From positions 806,001-870,000 of the forward strand of contig JANFAH010000009.1 of assembly GCA_024663395.1 (NCBI GenBank): 64,000 nt of DNA, given 5' to 3'. Below the pieces are notes generated by a model. It worked only from the letters and a program-made list of their open reading frames with translations, searched no databases and had not been told where the DNA came from. Shown piece by piece: positions 21,375-30,869 of this stretch. This DNA comes from Pisolithus tinctorius (lineage: Eukaryota > Basidiomycota > Agaricomycetes > Boletales > Pisolithaceae). The first letter of the stretch is position 1; every line of letters starts with the position of its first letter. The translations under genes were made by a program, and so were the position numbers.

Positions 21375-24300
21375 TCATCTAACCCAGTAATGCGAGTTAC
21401 GGTTGCGCGGGTGGTAGGGGAGTAAGCGGAATGCAGCGAAGCGGAGTTTGGAGATGGAGCCATCCAACTCAGCCAGCAGGTACGAGCCCCCAGTGGTCCG
21501 ACGAAGGACGACCATGGGACCAGTGTACCGCGGCTTTGTCTTCCGGTTCAGTTCTTTCTCTACACGGGAGTTGCGGACAAGCACGAGGGCACCAGGAGTG
21601 AAGTTATGGTCTTTAATGCGATGCTGAAAGGCGGTTTCGAACTGCTGGATAGACTGGAAGCGTGCGCGGAGGACGTTGCCGCGGACCTGGTCTAAGTCAA
21701 CCTGACGCTTCTGTAGCTGGCGAGCATGCCAAGCAATCAGTTCTGTGGTAGTCAGCAGTGTCGTGTCATCGTGGGATAGGGGTAAGAGGAAGGTAGCTTC
21801 AATGAGGTCAAACGGGAACAGCGGTTCGACACCATGTACCATGAAATAAGGGGACAGACCCGTGGATTTCAGAATGGTGACCTGCTCGGCCCAGAAGATG
21901 GAGTGTGCAACGGTGTGCCAGCGGCGATCATCGTTCTCGCAGCTCTTCATGATAGCCTCGCAAACATCATAGTGGCGACGCTCTACAATGCTGTTAGCCT
22001 GAGAGTTGTAAGGAGAGATACGGATGTGACGGATATGATATTGCGTGGCTAGGGCATCTAAGGCTTGGACGAACGCGGGACCATTGTCGGTGACAATCTC
22101 AGTGAGCGGACCCCAGCGGCACAGAATGTCCTCGAAGATGAAGGACGCGAGCACAGTACTATTTTCTGTGCGCAACATACGCCATTCGGGATATGAAGTC
22201 AGCGCGCAACGGGCCTATACTATGTAGCGGTAGCCGCCAGCTTTGGGCATCAGCATCGTGTCAATGTGAGCTTTATGAAACAGGCCCCCTATCATGGGTA
22301 CAGTGGGGGGAATATGAAGCTCCTGCGTCTGGCGGATCTGGCATTCGTGACAAGTGCGGACATACCACTTCATGTCCTCGACAAGCAGAGGCCACCAAAA
22401 GCGGAGGAGAAGGCGTGTGCGGACCGTGAAGACACCTTTGTGCCTGAGGTCGTCATGCGCTTCTTTGATGAGACGGTACCGCTTGGATTCGTTGACGACT
22501 AGCTGGTGCCATCCATGCGGTTCTCTATGCCATAAGTTACCATCTAGGAGGAAGAAGCGGCTGGCCAAATTAAAGAAGGATGAGTACTGTGCATCAGTAA
22601 GGTCAGGAGGTCGCTTGCGGGTTGCGAGGAATGCGTGGATCGTTTCTATCTTTGCTTTGCGTGCCCGAGCTTTCGTGGACCGTGGAATGGCAGGGTCGTC
22701 TGGGGTATCGGAAGGGTTATTAGCATCAGCAGTCGCAGAGAATGCAAGATAGAAGGATGCAGGCGGCGGGAGGCTCACCCGATGGTAAGCAGGTGGCGGT
22801 AGGGAATGGTGATCTTGACTGGAAAGTGACATAAGAGGCGGGCAGTCGTTGACAACCTGTGTAGAGAAAGAGTAAAAATGGTCCAGCCAATCCTCATGGT
22901 CGTCAACCTCGGGCGGGTCGAGCTCTGACCGCGGACAGTGGGATAAGCTGTCAGGGCCGGCATGCTTGTCTGCAGGAATGTGGACGAGTTTGAACGAGAA
23001 GAGGAGGATGCCAGCGATCCAGCGATTGATCATCACATTAGGCTGGAGATCTGGGTTATTTATCATGCCCTTAATATACTTTGCATCTACCTCCACAGTG
23101 AAGTTAGTGAGACCGAAGATGTATACGCGTACCGCGTGCAACGTGCAGAAGAGACCGTACAACTCAAGCTTAGCCTGGGAGTAGCGGCTTTCCACTTCAT
23201 TGAGGGTGATGGATCCGAAGCGACTTGGGTACTGTCTGCCATCTTCGCCAAGCTGGTAGAGGATGTAGCCAACTGCAATGACCGATGTGTTGACTGCTAG
23301 AACTACTTCGCGACCGCACTCGTAGTCGATTCTTCGGAGTGCGGGGGGACTTTACAATTTCATCCTTGAGTCGTTGCATGGCAGCACGTTGCAGCTCGTC
23401 CCATGTGAATGGTACGTCTTTCCGCATGAGCACGACTAGCGGCCGTGCAATCTTGGCGAAGTCTTTGATGAAGATGCGTAGCACACCACAGACACCGAGG
23501 AAACCGCGAACCTGTGTCAGGTTGCGGCACTCGGGCCAGTCGCGGATCTTCTGCACTTTGCTTTCTTCAGGAATGCGACCTTCAAAGGTGCACTTGTGGC
23601 CAACGATCACAGCAGACGGAGCGGCTAGCACGAACTTCTTTGCCAAGACGGTGGCTCCGACATTCTGCAAACGCTGAAGGATACGGTTAACGACTATACA
23701 GTGATTCCAGATAAATTTCCGAATCCCAGGATTCTCCGGGATAGTCTCATAGGAGCCATCTGCGCGCTGATAGCGGGTGGTCTCGGATTTCACGGGGACG
23801 TCATCTATGAAGGGTAGGGTATGATGCGGGATCTCATCCTGGAGAACAAATGCAGTATCTCCCTGGTATACCTGTACCGCATTCGCATGACCTTGTGGCA
23901 GAGTAGTAAGCCAATGTGGTCCGAGGGGGGTACCGAAGGTGGTGAGGTCGCGGGATTCGACATGGAGTGCGCGCTGGTCATACCCGGAGTAGAGGTCCAT
24001 CATCGCATACACTGCATATCCAGCAAAGGATTCTGCGAGATGTTCTACGAAGGGCGGAACGGACGCATCACGGATGGTCACTGCATTCAGGGGCTGTAAG
24101 TCATGCACAAGGCGAAGAGACTTTCCGTCTTTCTTTACTACGCAGAACCAGCGGGAGCAGTAAGCCGCTGTAGAAGGTTCATACATGCCGGACTTGATGC
24201 AATCTTTGATCATGTCTATGACCTGGGCATGTATCGCGTTTGGGATAGGGATATTGCGTTGGACCCAAGGCGTGTGTGGAATCGTAGGAATCTTTACTGG

Positions 24301-24891
24301 TGGGAAATACCGTTCGTCTAGGTGTCCACGCTCTGTAATGTCCCAAGCGAATGCGAGCTCATGGACCGAAACGAGCCAAGTTACGAGTTTAAGTTCTTCT
24401 GGCCAAAGCCAATCTGCAGGATCGAGGTCAAGTTCCGTGGCCCGTTCGGCAGTGAAGCGGATGCCCGGAGTGAAGTCTGGTGGATGGGTTGGAAGTGGTT
24501 GGAGACCAGCGAGCAGGTCGTCAGGCAGGCTGCACACGATGCGGTATTCTTCCGCCATCAGGGCAGGTACCGTCTGAACCTTCTTGGCAACCGGCTTGTA
24601 AACGAGGGTGCGAACCGCGGGATCTAGTTGATAAACGCTGCCGAATGCGGCTATAGCAGAGGGGTTTAGTATTGTCTGAGTGGAAGAGAGGAAGGTGAAA
24701 GCAGGCGAGGGTATTCCGGTGGGTATGTTCCGCAGTACGGGTGCCGCGGGCGAAGAGAAGTTCATCGAAGTAAAGGCTAGGGATGAGACAGTAGGACTGA
24801 GGAACGGATAACAGCAGCTAAATAGGAAACAGGACGTTTTAGTAGGCTCTCCCCGACCGTTTGGTGGATCATCGATATTCAAAAACCCCAT
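21375..24891 (-). pseudogene. Ty3 Pol (RT, RNase H, integrase), one frameshift and one stop
   Basis: RT: KSGMYEPSTAAYCSRWFCV, LRLVHDLQPLN, MDLYSGYDQ and catalytic FIDDVPVK. The frame then slips in a run of six G at 23342-23347 (plus strand); one fewer base would rejoin it to the RNase H part, which reads IDYECGREVVLAVNTS and then SRYSQAKLELYGLF. Integrase has the H/H zinc part (HDDLRHKG), CHEC, the first catalytic Asp (HIDTMLMP), the second (VTDNGPAF) and the Glu (NSIVERRHYD). A TAG at 22215-22217 interrupts between the first and second catalytic Asp (after GGYRYIV). The G-run frameshift could also be a sequencing error. Confidence 0.85.
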
Positions 24892-26117
24892 TTGACTATA
24901 CTTTGGTGGCTATGGCAGTGCTTGCCGCACTTGCAGTGCAGACAGCCCTCGTGCCACGGGCATGTGGGCAAGGTGTACTCACGGCCGTCGTTCAGGTCTC
25001 GGAGAGTGATCTGCTGTCCACCGTCGGGATAATCGTTTGTTACCGCACTCATAAGGCAAATGAACAGACGTCCGAGGAGCATGTCGAAGTTGGCATGTTC
25101 AATTACTTGAACCTGTAGCATGACTGGCCCAGCGCCGAAGTCGAGTTTCAGGTTCTCTAGTATGCCTACAGTAGTGTCTTTAGACATGTTAGCAGACGTC
25201 ATAGTCATGAGATGATCGCAGTGCAATGGAAGCCCGATCTTTTCCCAAACGCGCCTGGGCATGGTGACAATTTCCGAACCGGAATCTAGTATGCAGTTGA
25301 TTGTGACGTCGGTCCTGGGGACCTTAGCTTCGATGCAGCGGAGCGGCAGAGTGTGGTGAGCTACGATGGAGCCATTGTCACTGCGGATAACGCGGTCTCC
25401 GTATTCGCGCACGGTTCTTTGAGGATCGTGGCCGGTCAGTTCATTCACTTGTACTCCTTCTTCATCGTCGCTACGAACTACCTCAATCTCGTTTGTGGTG
25501 ACACGTTTCACCATGGTGATGTCTCTGAACTGTTTGCGAAACTCTGGGGCTACTGCAAATAATTCTTTGACTGGCATGGCAATGCTGGTTTCGAGTACGT
25601 GCTCCACGATACGCTTGGGCGCGGCTTCGTCTTTGAGAGGGAACGAGTAACAGTACTGGTTTTGATTGCGAGCTGCTGGGTATGGTGTCTGTGTCGGCAC
25701 AATTGCCGTGGGAACGGGGTCCTTGCGCGTGGGCATTGGAGCTGGATTAGTTGGAGGAACATATGGTTTCGTAGCGGTAGATGCTGGTGCAGGTGTGGAG
25801 GGCTTGGATGCCTGGCGAGCGGCACGCAAACTTTGAACACCAGGGGAAATGATTTCCTCTTCAACAGTGGCTGTGCGTGGGTCGACTCGTGGAGGGTTGG
25901 CAGGACATGCCACGGGTCGAGCTGTGATTTCAACTCCATCGAAGCGGGCTTTCCTTCTGCGGGGAATGACTGCTCCCTTGTTACCTTTATCCGCTTGGTA
26001 GGTAGCCCAAGCTTGAGCGACATATGCTTGGAAGTCAGGGTCGGCTAAGTCTGCGACAGGTTCATCGGCGTCTTGGACGGTGTTTAAGAAGGCAGAAGGC
26101 TGGATTTCCAACTGCAC
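24879..26117 (-). CDS. Ty3 retropepsin-like protease region
   Basis: 412-aa open frame on the minus strand. The retropepsin motif CILDSGSEIVTM (D-S-G) and the downstream LGRLF are in the C-terminal part. The N-terminal part is Pro-rich with AFLNTVQDADEPVADL. A Cys/His cluster (CPWHEGCLHCKCGKHCHSH) ends the protein. The TGA at 24879-24881 directly follows a G-GGT-TTT heptamer, after which the -1 frame opens into Pol. Gag is in another frame upstream; the join lies between 26267 and about 26150. The start used here is simply the first ATG; the natural protein is probably a Gag-Pro fusion by frameshift. Confidence 0.75.
   Translation of the reverse strand: MQLEIQPSAFLNTVQDADEPVADLADPDFQAYVAQAWATYQADKGNKGAVIPRRRKARFDGVEITARPVACPANPPRVDPRTATVEEEIISPGVQSLRAARQASKPSTPAPASTATKPYVPPTNPAPMPTRKDPVPTAIVPTQTPYPAARNQNQYCYSFPLKDEAAPKRIVEHVLETSIAMPVKELFAVAPEFRKQFRDITMVKRVTTNEIEVVRSDDEEGVQVNELTGHDPQRTVREYGDRVIRSDNGSIVAHHTLPLRCIEAKVPRTDVTINCILDSGSEIVTMPRRVWEKIGLPLHCDHLMTMTSANMSKDTTVGILENLKLDFGAGPVMLQVQVIEHANFDMLLGRLFICLMSAVTNDYPDGGQQITLRDLNDGREYTLPTCPWHEGCLHCKCGKHCHSHQSIVKWGF
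24882..24888 (-). promoter_or_regulatory. Candidate -1 ribosomal frameshift heptamer between Pro and Pol
   Basis: On the minus strand G GGT TTT sits immediately before the Pro stop TGA. This fits the X-XXY-YYZ rule, and a -1 slip leads straight into the Pol frame (TTG AAT ATC GAT). No downstream stem or pseudoknot was modelled. Confidence 0.5.
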
Positions 26118-26266
26118 GTCAATTTCGGGATGAGCAATGCAGAAGAGGTTAGCGGTGCCTTGCGCGGAGCGGCAGGAGTCGCAGCACGTGCGCTGGCCTG
26201 GTCTCTGTCAGCCATGACGCGGTCAACAGCCTCTCTCAGTGAGTTACATTCAGGGAAACGTGGAAT

Positions 26267-27127
26267 TCAGCTCCCGTCCGCCAGATAGAGACGGTTGTCT
26301 GTCCCTCTCGTGATCTTACCGGCGCGGATATAAACTTCAACGAGTGCGCACATCCTTGTCCAGTGGTTGGGGTCTGCACAGAAGCTGCAGCCGGGTCTGC
26401 ATTGCTGCGGCGGAGGCTGCGTCTGGAAGTTGTATTCCTGTTTAACAACAGTACCAGCAGGTGGCACTTGCGGCATGTAAGCCGACGAGGGAGGTGCAGC
26501 TGGCGAGGCCGCGGTACCCATTGTTGGTACCGCACTACGAAGAGCGGATCCTGTCAGAAGGAACTTGGCGGCTTTGATGACTTCTGTGAGCGGGTATGGA
26601 TCGTCAGGGTGGAGGTCGGTGCGGACTATAGAGAGTTGATGACGAATACGATCTGCGATGGCCCTCAGGAAGCCATTCAGGAACATGGAATCCCGTTCCG
26701 TCTCTGCAAGCTTTTTAGTTTTAATGAGCAGGGCAGAAATCTTAGCGAATTTCTGCTGGTATTCTCCGAGGTCATCCTGGTTCCGCATAGGCTTGGACTG
26801 ATATTCTTCGACGAGGTACTGCAAGTCTGCACGGCAGTAGCAGTCGTCACCCTCACAGCCAGGGTACAAACCCTTAACAGCTACTACGAAGGCATCCCAG
26901 TCGTCGGCCGCGGGAGTGGCTTCCGGAAGCGTTTGCCAGACCTCGGCTTCTTCGAGGTCAGCGTAGCGGATTGCGGCTTTGATCTTGCCACGGTCATCAA
27001 GAGCAGCGAGAGTACCGAGGAAGTCGATGTCTTCAAGGTAGCGCGGAAGCTGCGCGGGAGAATCTCCGCTAAATTTAGGTGAGTTTTGTGTTCCGTGGAG
27101 TGGCATCTGAAACTGGGGATTAGCCAT
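26267..27127 (-). pseudogene. Ty3 Gag with CCHC knuckle
   Basis: 286-aa frame starting MANPQFQMP, with a capsid-like helical region (PKFSGDSPAQLPRYLEDIDF, VKGLYPG, FLNGFLRAIADRIR) and a zinc knuckle CSFCADPNHWTRMC near the end. It ends in TGA at 26267-26269, after which the same frame continues as IPRFPECNSLREAVDRVMADRDQ; CGA to TGA at a CpG explains this stop. Upstream the frame is also open to near the primer site except for a TGA at 27284-27286, again in CCGTGA context, so the original Gag may have started further upstream. Confidence 0.8.
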
Positions 27128-27709
27128 TGGTGGGTTAACCTGTGGTGGCGGTGCCGGATTGGTAACGGGTGGAATGGGTATTGGTTGCGGGTGCGAAGCG
27201 GTTGGTATAGTGCGCGAGCAAGCGGGCAGAAGTGTTGGCGGGTTACTAATTGGCTGATGGGTGGTCTGCGACCAAGTGAGTGGTCACGGCAGTGTGGCGG
27301 ATGGAGCTGGGAGTCTGGGTATAGATTCGGAGGCGTCAAAGAGACGGGAAAAAGAGGGTGTCGGTGATGATGAATCAGATGATGTGACGGGTGTTAAAGG
27401 TGATGGCGGGGTTTCGAGCCTTCGGGGAGTCGAGTGGATAAAGCCACCGGGAAAATCAGGGGCAGTGAGATCTAGGTGATCCGACGCGATGGATATCTGA
27501 TCTGCCGAGATATCAGGAGGGGTGATCGCGGGTAGTACCCACAGAATGTCAGTGGGTAATTGCGCATGATCCGGTGTTACGGGTGAAACAGGGCAGAAAA
27601 TGTCGGAGTCTTCTGACAGGTTGAGATTGCGAAAGTGCAGGCGTAAATTTTCTAGTTCGGTGCGTTTGGCGGTGCGCCTGAGCGACCTTCTGGAAGTGAC
27701 AGCAGAACC

Positions 27710-27726
27710 CCTTGCGGTGGGCTCCA
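27710..27726 (-). other. Primer binding site of the Ty3 element
   Basis: Two bases inside the 5' LTR (minus-strand reading) begins TGGAGCCCACCGCAAGG. The TGG start is expected for annealing to the CCA end of a tRNA; the tRNA was not identified. Confidence 0.55.
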
Positions 27727-27728
27727 GT

Positions 27729-28382
27729 TGTAGGATAAGTCCAAGTAGCTGTATAATACGAGCTAGATGGCTTAGATAACAACAATAAAAAATGAAGGGA
27801 ACGAATTGTTCGTCCCAAGGGATTCTGGACTGTCGGGACTAGAAGGAGAGACCCAGCGCTTTGTAGCGGTAGTGTTTCGTGACGTGCGCGGCGTGGTCCG
27901 CGGAGTAGTACTGGCGATGCGAGCGGTGTGAGCGGTATACATAGTTCGTGCGCAGTGGAATGTGAGATGTGCGGTGTAGACAAAGTGGAAAAGAAACTCG
28001 TGGTGACCTTCCGAGTGCCAAAAGGTCTCATTCTGTACCTAAGTACAGGGCTTTATAGTCCGGACAAACCCGGAACCTAAGTAAGACAGGGTACAGTAAA
28101 GGAAAGCCGTGCGACAGCGCATGCAAACAAGACTGGCCGAACAGAGGCCGAGGGTATACTACAAGCGTTAAAGGAATAGAGCCCGTGATAAGAAAAAGAG
28201 TCCAAGGAAAAACAACGACCAGAGCACAGTGGCCGCAGGTATAGCTCCGTGCAAGAGGGAGCGAGGGCGTGGGAAGGTAGCGCGTGAACAATGGTGAACG
28301 TGAGATGGGAGCGGACGTAACAGTAGTCACGGAACGGTTAATGATAGGGGCTTACGCGTCCAGGGAATGTGGATTCCTCACA
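27729..28382 (-). repeat. LTR (5' LTR of the Ty3 element)
   Basis: 654 bp, same length as the partner at 18334-18987. Nine of the 20 differences are CpG losses in this copy. Confidence 0.92.
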
Positions 28383-28386
28383 CCGG
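28382..28386. repeat. Target-site duplication, right copy
   Basis: ACCGG, matching 18329-18333. After it the RNase H frame of the DIRS-like element resumes at codon 28388. Confidence 0.7.
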
Positions 28387-28865
28387 TGCTGCCAACATTC
28401 ATTTCCAGGTTCACAGAGACAATCAGGGAGTCATCGAAGGATGGAAGCATGGCAGGAGTCGCAACCACCCTACAAATGAATCCTTCAAGCGTATCCATCA
28501 TGCCCTGGGCATCGCAAAATGCACTTTACACACCTGATACTTACCAAGTGACCACAACCCAGCCGACCCTATTTCGTGCAGACTATATCCCTCCTTTTGT
28601 TCTCTCCTCCCCTCAATCCCAGTTCCTCCACCCATCCGGCACCTCATCGTCGACATTGACCAACACTCAACAACCTAACCTTCCCAACAAACCCCCTCAC
28701 CCCACCCGACTATCCTCCCTAGCCAAACACACCCAACCTCTGACACCCCCTTCCACCACCACCTCCCTTCTACCCTCAACTGTAATCATTCCCCACTCTC
28801 GCTCAAATCCACCCCTCATTCCATCCCCTATTCCCTGCCCTCAGTGCCCTGCCAAAGAACACTTA

Positions 28866-29909
28866 ATGGTATGGAAGCCCCTCAATCATCGTGCTCCATC
28901 TCTCCCTTTTTCTGCGATAGACACACAGCGTGTCTATGATGTCATCACTCACGCCTGGTCCGACTCCACCAGAGAGACATACGGTTCGGGCCTTCTAGCC
29001 TTCCACACATTCTGTGATGCCAAAGGCGTTCCAGAAGATCAATGTGCCCCGGCATCCTCAGAGCTCATCTCTTTCTTCATCTCAACCATGGCCAGCCTCT
29101 ACATGAACACGATGATAGTTAACTACCTCAATGGGGTGCGGGCTTGGCACATCATACATGGCATACCATGGACTCTCAACGAAATTGAAACCAATGCCTT
29201 GCTCAAGGCATCAAAGTCCTTATCTCCTCCCACATCCAAATGCCCCCCACGTGAACCATACATGGTCGAAGTCATTGCAAAAATCCACACCAATTTAGAC
29301 CTCAACCTGCCTCTCAATGTGGCCATCTTCGCATGCTTAACCACCATTTTTTTCACCACTGCACACACCGGCGAATTCACTGTAGCTAACCTCAAAGCCT
29401 TCAACCCTTCAATCCACATCACTTGTCAGAATGTCAGCATTCAATGTGATCGACAAGGCCTAGAGGTAACCAACTTCCACATCCCTCGAACCAAAACTGC
29501 CCCCCTCGGCAAGGATGTCAGTTGGGCCAAGCAAGATGGTCCCACCGACCCCCAGAAAGCCTTAGAGAGGCACTTCGAAATCAATGATCCCCCCCAGTCT
29601 GGCCATCTTTTCACATATCGCACAAAGCATGGTCATCACCCTCTAACTAGACACACTTTCCTAAAAACGTTAGAATCAACTCTCAAGAAAGCAGGACTGC
29701 CTCCCCTCAAAGGGCACAGTATACGTATAGGATCGACACTAGAATACCTCCTCAGAAACGTACCATTCGACGTCGTCAAAGTGAAAGGAAGATGGGCAAG
29801 CGACGCTTTCCTCATATATCTCCGTCAACACGCCCAGATCCTGGCCCCATACCTACAATCTGAACCCAAATTACACAATGACTTTCTCCGATATGCTAAT
29901 AACTGGTAA
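28866..29909 (+). pseudogene. DIRS-like tyrosine recombinase
   Basis: Open frame from the ATG at 28866; the frame is also open further upstream, but that part is LTR and linker sequence. N-terminal helical region: DVITHAWSDSTRETYGSGLLAF. The C-terminal catalytic part has GHSIRIGSTLEYLL (H-x-x-R), KVKGRWASDAF (the Trp/His position) and LIYLRQHA (nucleophile Tyr). The first catalytic Arg position reads TTAHTGEFTV, where related enzymes have Arg; His (CAC) for Arg (CGC) is a CpG-type change, so activity is probably lost despite the open frame. Confidence 0.75.
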
Positions 29910-30204
29910 GCATCATCCTCCTCCTAAGCTATGGGTAACTGCGATCGCTGTGTGCGTCGTCGGTTCTACCACTCCTACAACTCGGGGATTCGCAGCTCAC
30001 GCCCGCCAGCAGGATAGCGCTGCCATTTGGGGCCGGAAAGCGCTTCGCGCTTCCCCCAGTCACTATACCTCCCTGTACCCCACACAGTATTAGCTCCCTC
30101 TCTACATCCATTACCTGTACCTACTCGCATAGCTACTCCATCTTTACTTCCTTAGCCACACAACCTGAGCGACATCCAAAGACCTTACATATACACTCAA
30201 TCAC

Positions 30205-30869
30205 AAGTTGCAGCTTATGTAAGTGTCATCAACGAGACTTGTTTTAGTCCCGGCCGGAATCAGTTCTTCCATGGCTCCACCCACTTTGTGGCCTCTTATG
30301 GCCCTGTAATCTGTTGGTACGACGAAAAAGGTGCTGGAAGGTCTTGGTTGGAACCTTACAAATGCGATCAACTGCTGATATATTTTTGATATTTAAGGAA
30401 CACGCAGGCCTTCATCATGTCCCTGGCACCCATTTTCGAGGTCATCCTTAGGTGACTGATAACTGATCGAGATTCGTCAATCCACGCCCTGACAAATTGC
30501 CGAAAAAACAAACACGACTTACCTAACCCCTGTTTGCAGTTTCCCTGGGGCTTGTGCTCGAGATCATTCCGCCAGTTATCTTGGCATAGGTAGACGTGAC
30601 TGCGTCCTTTCATGGATTGTTCGGTTTTCAAATGGAATCCTATCCAATACATAACAATCTTCCAGCTTCAGCGTGGGTAGATTGATTGATCCGTGTAGAT
30701 ATCTCAATTAGATGCCAATCGGCGCAAGCACGCTTATCGACGGCGTTGCTATAAGAATCCGTGTCGTGCGCGAAATATTCTGGTTGGACTCCTCATCACC
30801 CTCGGTGAAGGTGTGCTGGTTGACTCTGCAGGTTTTTCAGAGTTTAACCTTTCAGTGTGCTCAGGCAGT
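30205..30869. repeat. Copy 2 of the upstream region of HET-like A
   Basis: Matches 2296-2931 upstream of A1, including the Inr-proximal region and the CTATAAGA TATA-like site near 30750. It was separated from the MIF4G-like remnant by the 15.2-kb insertion. Confidence 0.75.

Larger units (their letters stand above)
18334..28382 (-). mobile_element. Ty3/gypsy LTR retrotransposon nested in the DIRS-like element
   Basis: About 10,049 bp with two 654-bp LTRs. Internal order on the minus strand is primer site, gag, protease, RT, RNase H, integrase; then about 2.1 kb of cargo before the 3' LTR (18334-18987). LTR identity is 634/654 with no indels. Pol is broken by a frameshift and a stop, gag by a stop. 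The gene order with integrase last is that of Ty3/gypsy. Target duplication and the rejoined host-element frame show a simple insertion. Confidence 0.9.
15003..30204 (+). mobile_element. DIRS-like tyrosine-recombinase retrotransposon, split by a Ty3 element
   Basis: Two halves, 15003-18333 and about 28383-30204, together about 5.1 kb. Order on the plus strand is Gag with zinc knuckle, reverse transcriptase, RNase H-like segment, then a tyrosine recombinase, as in DIRS-type retroelements that integrate without an aspartate-type integrase. Edges are set by comparison with the empty site at 2231-2296. No target duplication is expected for this class and none was noted. An inverted motif (AAGCGC...GCGCTT) lies near the 3' end at about 30039-30054. 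All coding parts carry stops or frameshifts, so the copy is dead. Confidence 0.8.

Noticed and set aside
28284..28865. N-terminal 190 codons of the long frame over the tyrosine recombinase
   Set aside because: The first part is LTR sequence and the middle overlaps the RNase H-like segment in another frame; the recombinase proper starts near 28866.
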